A stretch of 9,786 nt of DNA, from NCBI GenBank assembly GCA_042088665.1, contig JBELMB010000191.1, forward strand, positions 1-9,786, in the 5' to 3' direction. Position 1 is the stretch's first letter, and each line of letters opens with the position of its first letter. Below are positions 1 through 6,652 of this stretch, piece after piece. The position numbers and the translations under genes were made by a program. This DNA is from JBELMB01 sp042088665 (lineage in GTDB: Bacteria; Pseudomonadota; Alphaproteobacteria; Rhodobacterales; Rhodobacteraceae). Below the pieces are notes generated by a model. It had not been told where the DNA came from and searched no databases. It saw only the letters and a list, made by a program, of their open reading frames with translations.

Positions 1-112
1 GCAAGCCCTTGTCGATATGGTCGGCCATGTCATGCAAGACGCCGTCGGGTGTCTTGAGGGCAAATTGGGGGGCCTTCCAACCGAAATCACAGATCGGGGC
101 ATTGTATAACAT
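1..112 (-). CDS. Thioredoxin-family (redoxin) protein, 5' part only
   Basis: The first 37 codons of a minus-strand gene that runs off the left edge. The start ATG (110-112) is preceded by a strong ribosome binding site, AAAAGGAG, about 7 bases upstream. The protein begins MLYNAPICDFGWKAPQF and continues with F-A-L-K-T-P-D-G. The G-x-x-A-P-x-F-x-L-x-x-x-D-G pattern is the usual N-terminal strand of AhpC/TSA and TlpA-like redoxins, and the C-D-F-G-W-K-A-P-x-F block recalls a thioredoxin-family protein common in roseobacters. The catalytic cysteines would lie outside the window, so whether it is a disulfide reductase or a peroxiredoxin cannot be decided. It lies 147 bases downstream of the sulfatase on the same strand, so co-transcription is possible but unproven. 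A 10-base palindrome, GAGACGTCTC (113-122), sits between the ribosome binding site and the start. Confidence 0.75.
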   Translation of the reverse strand, partial: MLYNAPICDFGWKAPQFALKTPDGVLHDMADHIDKGL

Positions 113-259
113 GAGACGTCTCCTTTTGGCGGTGCCGTCGCCCTCTTGAAGGTGGGATTGCACAACTGATGTCCTGGTCGCTTTCGGCGTTGTCGGCCAA
201 ATCTCCTTGTGCACAACGCATTTCGGATGGCCCGGGCGCGACTCTTGTGTCAGGCGGGC

Positions 260-1753
260 TCAGCAGGTGACAGGTTTGTTCACACCACCGCGGACGTATT
301 GTTGCGAACCGACGAATTCGGGTTGATGATCCCAGATGTATCCTGGGCTGCCCGTCAGGCTTTGGTGCAGAAAACAGCGCTTTTTCTTGTTTTCCTTCAC
401 GGCCGCTGTCAGGTCATCCAGATCCAGCTTTCCAACCAAAGCGTCATGCAAATCGGCGACCAAATCGGCATGGTCGGGATCGTATACAAGATTGGTCATC
501 TCATCGGGATCCAGAGCAAGGTTGATCAATATGCCGCCCCAACCGTGCACATAAGCGTATTTGAAGTCGCCGCGCCGGATCGAGAACCACGGGGCCTCTA
601 TGCCCGGCCCGAAATACTGCACGATGGCGGTGCCTTTCCAGGATGGGTCTTCGCCGGACAAAAGCGACGCGAAACTGCAACTGTCGGGGCTGCCCCACCT
701 GTTCGAGGTCTCTTGCGCCCCTCCGATTTCGGACAGGGTGGGGCAAAGATCCGCAAGGGTGACGGGATCGGCCACCCGCCTCGGTGCCAGACGACACGGC
801 TGGTGAAACACCAGTGGCACCTTGACCGAATGCTCCCAGAAGGTGCGCTTGAACCACATGTTCCGCTCGCCCATCATGTCACCGTGATCGCTGGTAAAGA
901 CGATCAGGGTCTCATCGTAGAGCCCGAGCAGCTTCAATTCGGCGACGATCTCTCCGACGAAGTCATCCAGATGGGAAATCATCGCATAATAGGCTTCACG
1001 CGAGGCGCGAATGCGTTCTTCGGTTGGAGGGTATTGATCAATGCCGTGATGCACTGCCAACCAGTCGGTGACCGGATTGGGAATGGGCTCTGATCCCAGC
1101 CGCGGGGGGGCGATGTCCATGGCCTTGTACTGGTCCAGATACTTCGGGATCGATTGATAGGAATCATGCGGTTGCGTGTAGGACACATGCAGGAAAAACG
1201 GCGTGTCCGGTTGCTCTAGGGCCTCGTAGCGCAGGAATTCGATTGTCCTGAACTGCACTTCGGAATCGTAAAGGATCTGGTTGTTGGTGCGACACGGCCC
1301 GGAGACTGCAAGTTTCTGCACAGATGTGCCGGGGCGATGGTCCACTTCCGGATCCCAGTCAATCGACCAGTCGAAATTGGACGGGTACATGTCCGTGGTC
1401 AGCCTGCGGTCGAACCCGTGCAACTGGTCCGCGCCCACGAAATGGCATTTCCCTGAACAAATCGTGCGGTACCCGGACGAGCGCAGAAAATGCATCATGG
1501 TCGGCGTCTGCGAAGGGAGTTCCGCGCCATTGCCCCAGACCTGATGGCTGGTCGGAAGGCGCCCAGTGAACTTTGAGGCCCGCGAAGGGCCGCACAGCGG
1601 GGAATTGCAGTAAGCGTTCTCGAACACGATGCCGTTCTTTGCCAGAGCGCTCAGATGTGGCGTCTTGGCCTGGCCATCAGGATTGCAGAAGTCGAGCGGG
1701 AAGGCCGCCATTTGATCGGCTTCTATCAACAGGATGTTGGGGCGATCTGACAT
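260..1753 (-). CDS. betC: Choline-sulfatase-type sulfatase (BetC-like), 497 aa
   Basis: A type I, formylglycine-dependent sulfatase, expected to hydrolyse choline-O-sulfate or a similar small sulfate ester in the cytoplasm; no signal peptide is visible. In 497-residue numbering, the N-terminal metal site is in NILLIEADQM (D13). The formylglycine motif C-G-P-S-R has C54 as the residue to be oxidised, followed by A-S-K-F-T-G-R. The stretch S-G-K-x-H-F-V-G-A-D-Q-L-H-G-F (about 100-114) and W129 match the choline-sulfatase subfamily as I recall it. The second metal and catalytic site is T-S-D-H-G-D-M-M-G-E-R with D289 and H290, followed by K302. The C-terminal W-D-H-Q-P (474-478) is the choline-sulfatase tail motif. 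The frame stays open upstream to 1960, but those 69 codons match nothing in the family. The ATG at 1751-1753 is followed directly by the conserved strand and has an AGGG about 10 bases upstream. Bet pathway genes and a formylglycine-generating enzyme are not in the window. Confidence 0.88.
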   Translation of the reverse strand: MSDRPNILLIEADQMAAFPLDFCNPDGQAKTPHLSALAKNGIVFENAYCNSPLCGPSRASKFTGRLPTSHQVWGNGAELPSQTPTMMHFLRSSGYRTICSGKCHFVGADQLHGFDRRLTTDMYPSNFDWSIDWDPEVDHRPGTSVQKLAVSGPCRTNNQILYDSEVQFRTIEFLRYEALEQPDTPFFLHVSYTQPHDSYQSIPKYLDQYKAMDIAPPRLGSEPIPNPVTDWLAVHHGIDQYPPTEERIRASREAYYAMISHLDDFVGEIVAELKLLGLYDETLIVFTSDHGDMMGERNMWFKRTFWEHSVKVPLVFHQPCRLAPRRVADPVTLADLCPTLSEIGGAQETSNRWGSPDSCSFASLLSGEDPSWKGTAIVQYFGPGIEAPWFSIRRGDFKYAYVHGWGGILINLALDPDEMTNLVYDPDHADLVADLHDALVGKLDLDDLTAAVKENKKKRCFLHQSLTGSPGYIWDHQPEFVGSQQYVRGGVNKPVTC

Positions 1754-2157
1754 ATGGAGGATCCCTGTGCGCTGGTGTCGAGCGAGACTTGCAATGAGAC
1801 CTGCAAAACCGGTCCGGAAAAGGCAGCTTTTGGCGGGCCCTTGGAACGTCTCTGCCCACACCTTGCGCAAGACCTCACCGTTTCTCAAGACCCCACAAAT
1901 TTCATCGATACGCACAAGAATGTAAGCGGCCGTCCCGGACGTCTGTCTCATCCGTATCATTGTTGGCGGTCGTCTTTCGGGCGCTGACCATCAGGCGTGT
2001 CTTTGCGTTCGCCGGCCAGACGGCGCGTGCACTGTTGGTTACGCAAAAAATCATCCAGGCTGGAAAATGTATTGCAGTTAATCCAGCCATCTTCGCTATG
2101 GTCTTTTGCCAATACGCCCTGACCCATCAAGGCCGCCCAAATCCAGAGGATGAGTTC
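1754..2157. promoter_or_regulatory. Divergent intergenic region between sulfatase and SDR genes
   Basis: These 404 bases separate two divergent genes, so both promoters must lie here unless a transcript starts further out. No convincing small gene is seen. Open frames on either strand extend the sulfatase and the SDR upstream but have no family similarity and no good ribosome binding site. I could not find a strong -35/-10 pair for either gene. The only clear structure is the set of TCCAG half-sites nearer the SDR gene, listed separately. The SDR start is preceded by AGAGGA, about 7 bases away. Confidence 0.5.
2054..2088. promoter_or_regulatory. Candidate operator: three TCCAG/CTGGA half-sites
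   Basis: TCCAG-G-CTGGA (2054-2064) is a perfect 5-1-5 inverted repeat. A third half-site, TCCAGCC (2082-2088), is the exact reverse complement of GGCTGGA (2058-2064), with 17 bases between these arms. The set lies 70-104 bases upstream of the SDR start, in the only gene-free divergent region, a usual place for a repressor or activator site. No regulator gene is present in the window to pair it with. The repeat is short enough to be chance. Confidence 0.3.
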
Positions 2158-2964
2158 ATGACAGCCCGCGCATCAACCGGTGTCTCGATCGTAACCGGAG
2201 CAGCCAGCGGGATCGGCTTTGCGATCGCCTCGCTCATGGCCGATCGGGGCTATGCGGTTGCCCTTGTTGATCTGGACGCAGAGCGCACCAAAGAGGCCGC
2301 GCAGCGTATCGCTGCAGCGTGTCAAGCCGAAACCTGTTGGTGCGCCGCGGACGTCACCGACCCCGATGCCTGTGCAGCAGCGTTGAAAAGGATAAAGAGC
2401 ACGTTGGGACAGCCCTCCGTGTTGGTGAACAACGCGGGCATTGTGGTGCGAAAGAAGGCGCGGCTTGAGGATCTGCCCGTCGCGCACATCGAGGAAATGA
2501 TGGCCATCCACGTCGGTGGGGCGTTGAATTGGGCGCGGATTGTCCTGCCCGACATGCGTGCGGCCGGGTTTGGACGGATCATCAATATCTCTTCGGTCAA
2601 CGCGATAGCAGCCGTGCCTTACCGCATCGCCTATGTCACTGCGAAAAAAGCCATTCGCGGCGTGACCGAGGCGCTGGCTCTGGAAACCGCGCGTGCCGGG
2701 ATCACCGTCAATGCCATTGCGCCGGGCTATGTCCTGACCGAGGTTCTGCAAGAACGCGCCAAGGCGGGTATTCTTGATCAGACCGCAATTGCCGATCGCA
2801 CACCGGTCGGACGCTGGGGAAAGCCCGAAGAGATCGCGCAGGCGGCGCTGTTTCTTGCTTCCGAGGCGGCCTCCTTTGTCACCGGCACAACACTGGTTGT
2901 TGATGGCGGGTTGTCGATCCGCGGCGATGCCGGAGAAGATCTGGATCTCGCGCCCGGGGCGTGA
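2158..2964 (+). CDS. Short-chain dehydrogenase/reductase (FabG-like SDR), 268 aa
   Basis: A classical SDR oxidoreductase of normal length, cytosolic, acting on an alcohol/ketone pair with NAD(H) or NADP(H). The Rossmann glycine motif T-G-A-A-S-G-I-G is at 13-20. The second strand ends V-A-L-V-D-L-D (D38/D40); an acidic residue there favours NAD(H). N-N-A-G is at 91-94. The catalytic residues are S146 (I-N-I-S-S), Y159 and K163 (Y-V-T-A-K), with the usual 13 residues between Ser and Tyr. A-P-G at 188-190 and the closing V-D-G-G complete the fold. The start ATG at 2158 has AGAGGA about 7 bases upstream; an open frame extends to 1960 but that part has no SDR similarity. Many such proteins are labelled 3-oxoacyl-ACP reductase, but an isolated copy divergent from a sulfatase gene more likely acts on a sugar, polyol or other catabolic alcohol. 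The substrate cannot be read from sequence. Confidence 0.92.
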   Translation: MTARASTGVSIVTGAASGIGFAIASLMADRGYAVALVDLDAERTKEAAQRIAAACQAETCWCAADVTDPDACAAALKRIKSTLGQPSVLVNNAGIVVRKKARLEDLPVAHIEEMMAIHVGGALNWARIVLPDMRAAGFGRIINISSVNAIAAVPYRIAYVTAKKAIRGVTEALALETARAGITVNAIAPGYVLTEVLQERAKAGILDQTAIADRTPVGRWGKPEEIAQAALFLASEAASFVTGTTLVVDGGLSIRGDAGEDLDLAPGA

Positions 2965-3062
2965 AGTTCGCGTGCCTTGCCGTGTCAAGACCGCAATGTG
3001 ACAGGGCCGTCCCACTGGCGCAGGCCAAGGCTCGAAATCGGCGCGCGACATTGCAGGAACGG

Positions 3063-3087
3063 GGTCCGGACGAACGACCGTCGGACC
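3063..3087 (+). terminator. GC-rich stem-loop downstream of the SDR gene
   Basis: GGTCC and GACG (with one bulged G) pair with CGTC and GGACC around a six-base AACGAC loop, about 100 bases past the SDR stop. No T run follows, so it is at most a weak or factor-dependent terminator, or a 3'-end stabilising structure. Confidence 0.3.
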
Positions 3088-3274
3088 GTTGTGGGAGGGC
3101 CATCCGTGCTTGCGCGATCGCAGGGTGGGGGAGGCATGCGCCGACAAGTGAGCTCAATGGCCGATGCACGCCCCCAGACATGGATGACGCAGCAGAATTG
3201 CCCCCGGTGATGCAAAGACTGGACCCTGTTGCGCCATTGCTCCAAGTGACACTGGCGTGGGCACAATCACCAGC

Positions 3275-3333
3275 AAGGTGCCCAAGGTGCCCAAGGTGCC
3301 CAAGGTGCCCAAGGTGCCCAAGGTGCCCAAGGT
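3275..3333. repeat. 9-base tandem repeat, six perfect copies plus a partial
   Basis: The unit AAGGTGCCC occurs six times without a mismatch from 3275 to 3328, then AAGGT starts a seventh copy that breaks into AAGGTTCCA. Identical copies suggest recent expansion by slippage, so copy number may differ between strains. The unit is a multiple of three, so all frames stay open: Lys-Val-Pro in one plus frame, Cys-Pro-Arg in another, Gly-Thr-Leu on the minus strand. No supported gene contains it. Confidence 0.95.
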
Positions 3334-3422
3334 TCCATGCATCGGCGCGTTGGACACCGGGACGGCCTTTCTTATGGGCGGATCACCACAGGAGAACGGC
3401 GACTGCGCGCGCTTCGACACAT

Positions 3423-3440
3423 GACACCAGGAATGGTGTC
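3423..3440 (-). terminator. Stem-loop downstream of the CheB-CheR gene
   Basis: GACACCA and TGGTGTC form a perfect 7-base stem with a GGAA loop (read on the plus strand), 56 bases beyond the CheB-CheR stop codon. There is no T tract on the transcript side, so it is only a candidate terminator or mRNA 3'-end structure. Confidence 0.35.
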
Positions 3441-3495
3441 TGAAGGCAGTGGTCTGTTGCGCGCGACACAGACAGCGCCGCTCTCGGTCCCCCGT

Positions 3496-6066
3496 TCAGA
3501 CGTCCTGCAGGACCAAAAGCGCCAATTCGGCGCTGAACCGGGCCTGAACGGGCAAAGGCTTGATCCGGACGCGTCGGGTGCGCGTGTCCGTCATGTCCAT
3601 CTCAAAGCGGTGATCTTCACCGTCAAAGAGGCAGGTCTCGAGGTGATCGCGCAGCACCGCGAAACCAGCGCCAGAGATATTTCCCGCGAGCGAGTGCAAG
3701 CCGACGCCACTGTCGCCATCCGGATCAAGGTGCATGAGGCGCCGGAAGGCGGGGTTCATCCTGAACACGATGAGGTCCTGATCAACAATCGCGACCGCGT
3801 CATCGAAGGCGCTGACCACGGCATCAAGTTCGGCCATGCCGTCCTCGAGCAAGGTCTGGTGTCGCGAGATTTCGGCATTCACGGCCTTCAGTTTCACGGA
3901 CAACCCTTCGATCTCTTCTTCGCGCTGCTTGAGTTCTGATCGGGCGATATCGATGGCGAGCGTGCTGGCCTGCCACAACTGATGCGCTTCCAACAGATCT
4001 TGTGAACTCACCTGAAGGGCATCGTGCAGCTTGTCCAGTTCCGCATTCAGCCGCGCAATATCCGCGGTGGTTCCGGCGGGCTCTTCGGCTTTTGCCGGTG
4101 AGACCGGTGGATTTGGCAGGGCGACCAGACCGACCAACAAAGCGACGTCTTCGGACTGGAAGGGCGCGCTGCGGCAGACCACGTCGACCCTCTGATCCTG
4201 TTGCTGGTCGGTGCGCAGGGGCAGGCCGCGCTGTTCTGCCGTCCCTGTTTTCAGGGCTTCGGGCAGCAGTCGGCCAAGGCACTCTGCCAGTTCCGGCGTG
4301 ACCAGATCGACAAGCGGCCCGCTGAATTCTTGCCCGCGTTCGAGACTGACAAAGCTGCCATAGGTCCCCAACATCCGCTGGACCCTTCCGTCGGCCGACA
4401 ACAGGATGACCGCACAGGAGATGTCTGACAGGAGCTCGGTCATCGGACCGGCGAAAGCCAGCGGGCCAAGCGGATCCTGAAGCCGCGACAGACCAGCAGC
4501 CGGCAATGTTGGAAGGGCAGGGTGCGGCACCGTGGGAGCGATGGGCATGGCGCCGCCGGGCTTGCTGTCGGACCGGTCCTTGCGCTGGTTTATGAAAAGA
4601 TGCGACTTTGGCGCCAGTTGGTGGAACCGGGACTTGTCAGTCAGCCCGCCCTCCGCCGCGCCGACAAACAGGATCCCCTCCGGCCGCAATGCGCTGAAGA
4701 AATGCGACATCAGCGCCTCGTTCGCGGCACGTTGGAAATAGATCATGACGTTTCGACACAACACGAGGTCAGAGCGGATGAAGGGCGGATCCCGCAAGAG
4801 ATCGTGTTTCGAAAAGATGACGCGGCGTTTGATCTGGGTGTCGAGATCGAAGACTGTTCCGCGTTCCTTGATCAGGTCCGGGCGCCGAAATTTCCGTGGA
4901 ATATCGACCAGTTTGGTTGCCGGATAACTGCCCTGCCGCGCCAGATCGAGCGCGGTCGGGTTGACGTCCGTGGCAAAGATCCGGAAATCGCGCTGGATGT
5001 CATTTTCCATGCGGTACAACTGGCAAGCCAGCGCGAGGCTGTAGACCTCCTCACCGGTGGAACAGGCGGCCACCCAGATCTTGACCGGGTCCACGTCCTG
5101 CAGTGACTTGCCGGAAAACAGTCTGGGCAGGGCTTGCGTGTAGAATTCGTCCCAGGCCGGGGCGTCGCGAAAGAAACTGGTCACCCCGACAAGGAATTCG
5201 CGGTGCAGGATCTCTACCTCTTCCGGGGAGGCGGAAACCACCCTGACGTAATCCTTGAGCGTGGCGCAATCGGTGATCGCCATGCGTCGGGTCACGCGGC
5301 GCTTCAGTGCGGGGTTCTTGTAGCGCAGAAAGTCGATGTTGCTGAAACCACTGACGATCTGCAACAGCGATTCAAAGGCGGCAGGCTCCGTCTCTTCGAG
5401 GTCGCGTGGCTTGGCCTCGGGGGCATACATCTGAAAGATCAGCTGCATCGCGGCGACCATCTGTTCAGGTGGTCCCATGCGGTCGATCATGCCGCTGGCA
5501 AGCGCTGCCTGGGGCATGTCGGCGAATTCGGCCGAGGCAAGGTCCTGCACGAGGACAAAGCCATCCATGCGCTTGATATCGCGCAGTCCATAGCTGCCGT
5601 CGTTGCCGGTGCCCGACAGCACGATCCCGACCGAACGAGACCCGGCGGCATGGGCCATCGAGGAAAAAAGCTTGTCTATCGGTCGGTTCTGATACGTGGA
5701 GGGCGCATTGGGCTCGATCTGAAAACGCAGGTCCGGCGCGCCCTTTTTCGCGTGGTTGACCACGGTCACGGTGCTTTGCGGGGAGCGCACGTAAACGTAG
5801 CCGGGGCGCAGGGGCCTGTTTCGATCGGCTTCGACCACCCTCAGCGGGGTCTCCCGTTGCAGGATCTGGATCATGTTCGAGACCTTCGCACTTGGATAGT
5901 GCAGGACCACGACGAAGGCATGCGGAAAACCCGCAGGCACGCGGGCGATCAGCCGCTTGATCGCGTCGACACCCCCGGCGGAGGCACCGATGCCGATGAC
6001 GAACATGGCGCGTTCCGGCTGCGGCGCGCCCGTGCCCGGCGCGCATTCAATTTCCTTGACTGTCAA
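3496..6066 (-). CDS. CheB-CheR fusion with coiled coil and C-terminal PAS, 856 aa
   Basis: An N-terminal CheB-type methylesterase (about 21-210) has its catalytic triad in G-A-S-A-G-G (S29), V-V-L-H-Y-P (H56) and S-G-T-G-N-D-G (D156). A CheR-type SAM-dependent methyltransferase follows (about 235-495), with A-C-S-T-G-E-E (334-340), A-T-D-V-N (365-369) and C-R-N-V-M-I-Y-F (437-444). After a Pro-rich linker come a PAS-like region (about 541-650), a long coiled coil (about 667-745) and a final PAS domain (about 746-856). There is no receiver domain before CheB and no HisKA/ATPase after the last PAS, although larger relatives often carry a kinase there. The start is TTG at 6064-6066: GAGGGGG lies about 7 bases upstream, whereas the first ATG (residue 21) has no good binding site and would begin right at the first CheB strand. 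No chemoreceptor or other che gene is nearby, so a role outside flagellar chemotaxis is plausible. Confidence 0.92.
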   Translation of the reverse strand: MTVKEIECAPGTGAPQPERAMFVIGIGASAGGVDAIKRLIARVPAGFPHAFVVVLHYPSAKVSNMIQILQRETPLRVVEADRNRPLRPGYVYVRSPQSTVTVVNHAKKGAPDLRFQIEPNAPSTYQNRPIDKLFSSMAHAAGSRSVGIVLSGTGNDGSYGLRDIKRMDGFVLVQDLASAEFADMPQAALASGMIDRMGPPEQMVAAMQLIFQMYAPEAKPRDLEETEPAAFESLLQIVSGFSNIDFLRYKNPALKRRVTRRMAITDCATLKDYVRVVSASPEEVEILHREFLVGVTSFFRDAPAWDEFYTQALPRLFSGKSLQDVDPVKIWVAACSTGEEVYSLALACQLYRMENDIQRDFRIFATDVNPTALDLARQGSYPATKLVDIPRKFRRPDLIKERGTVFDLDTQIKRRVIFSKHDLLRDPPFIRSDLVLCRNVMIYFQRAANEALMSHFFSALRPEGILFVGAAEGGLTDKSRFHQLAPKSHLFINQRKDRSDSKPGGAMPIAPTVPHPALPTLPAAGLSRLQDPLGPLAFAGPMTELLSDISCAVILLSADGRVQRMLGTYGSFVSLERGQEFSGPLVDLVTPELAECLGRLLPEALKTGTAEQRGLPLRTDQQQDQRVDVVCRSAPFQSEDVALLVGLVALPNPPVSPAKAEEPAGTTADIARLNAELDKLHDALQVSSQDLLEAHQLWQASTLAIDIARSELKQREEEIEGLSVKLKAVNAEISRHQTLLEDGMAELDAVVSAFDDAVAIVDQDLIVFRMNPAFRRLMHLDPDGDSGVGLHSLAGNISGAGFAVLRDHLETCLFDGEDHRFEMDMTDTRTRRVRIKPLPVQARFSAELALLVLQDV

Positions 6067-6100
6067 AGGTCCCCCTCGTTCCGTCTGTCAATGGACAGAC
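6056..6100. promoter_or_regulatory. Repeated elements around the TTG start and leader of CheB-CheR
   Basis: Read on the plus strand, GTCTGTC-AATG-GACAGAC (6083-6100) is a perfect 7-4-7 inverted repeat just upstream of the ribosome binding site. TTGAC-T-GTCAA (6056-6066) is a 5-1-5 inverted repeat that includes the start codon. The two share the direct repeat G-W-CTGTCAA-W-GG-W-C, with copies at 6058-6071 and 6083-6096, exactly 25 bases apart. As RNA, the upstream element would form a tetraloop hairpin next to the binding site. As DNA, two copies 25 bases apart could bind a dimer. The function is inferred only. Confidence 0.4.
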
Positions 6101-6652
6101 TGCGAACTGGTGTGCGGGGTATGCCCCAAAAGGTTGTCTCGCGCTGTTGACGCGCCTGCGAACTGTTGCACAGGTCGCGCCGGATACCTAGCATTTTACC
6201 TGTATCAGCCACCACTATAGGGTGAGTGGACGGGAAGAATTTCGCAAATCGTGCGATGCGCGCGCATTGGCGGCTTTGCATCTTGGCCCTTGCGTCGGCG
6301 TCATGGCGGGGCAGAGACTCTGTTTTGCCCGCACGGGGTGGACCGCTGCACCACCCGTTCAGGCCCGTTTGCAGACATGCCCTACGGCCTCTGTACCGAG
6401 ATTTGGAAGGGTTTACCCTATCGCCGGCGACGCGCGCTCAGCCTTGGCGTTCTCTGACGTGAAATTGCCAAACCCGATGGCGACTGGTTGTGCGCCGCCA
6501 TCGGGGCCCACAGGCTTTGATTTGATCAAAGTGGTGAAGGTGCGGTCTGACACGAAGTTGAAACGAAGCGTTCCATCGTCTTGATCTGATCAATGCATGT
6601 CTGGATGCAGAGCCCGTCGATACTGGCGCGCTGACACACGTCATCCGGATAG
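6101..6652. other. Gene-free stretch upstream of CheB-CheR
   Basis: No recognisable gene. The part next to 6100 should hold the CheB-CheR promoter. On the minus strand, TGCTAGGTAT near 6184-6193 resembles an extended -10 element, but no good -35 is seen. CTGCGAACTG occurs twice (6100-6109 and 6156-6165). Plus-strand open frames of 68-120 codons overlap at 6222-6584; none resembles a family I know or has a good ribosome binding site. A minus-strand open frame of 58 codons without a start (6413-6589) has a protein-like composition. It is discussed as a finding, not called as a gene. Confidence 0.4.

Larger units (their letters stand above)
2965..3495. other. Gene-free stretch between convergent SDR and CheB-CheR genes
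   Basis: These 531 bases lie between the 3' ends of two convergent genes. They hold two stem-loops and a 9-base tandem repeat, listed separately. Open frames exist on both strands, largely because the 9-base unit keeps every frame open. None has a recognisable family, and their translations are dominated by Cys-Pro-Arg, Lys-Val-Pro or Gly-Thr-Leu repeats. I find no supported gene or RNA here. Confidence 0.55.

Noticed and set aside
209..1093. Plus-strand open frame of 294 codons opposite the sulfatase
   Set aside because: Antisense of a well-supported sulfatase C-terminal half.
1754..1960. N-terminal extension of the sulfatase frame
   Set aside because: Sulfatases of this type start a few residues before the N-I-L-L-I strand; the extra 69 codons have no similarity, and the ATG at 1753 gives family-standard numbering of the active site.
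2173..3147. Minus-strand open frame of 324 codons opposite the SDR gene
   Set aside because: The plus strand encodes a complete SDR with all motifs; the minus translation matches nothing.
3275..3333. CRISPR array
   Set aside because: The 9-base units are contiguous without spacers and far too short for CRISPR repeats; no cas genes are present.
2961..3443. Plus-strand open frame starting at a GTG that overlaps the SDR stop
   Set aside because: The GTGA overlap looks like translational coupling, but the frame is Arg/Pro-rich, held open by the 9-base repeat, and has no recognisable domain.
5134..6150. Plus-strand open frame of 338 codons opposite the CheB domain
   Set aside because: Shadow of the CheB-CheR coding frame; His/Arg/Gly-rich translation with no recognisable domain.
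6222..6584. Plus-strand ORF upstream of the CheB-CheR gene
   Set aside because: Several overlapping frames are open here; none has a good ribosome binding site or a family match, so no gene is called.
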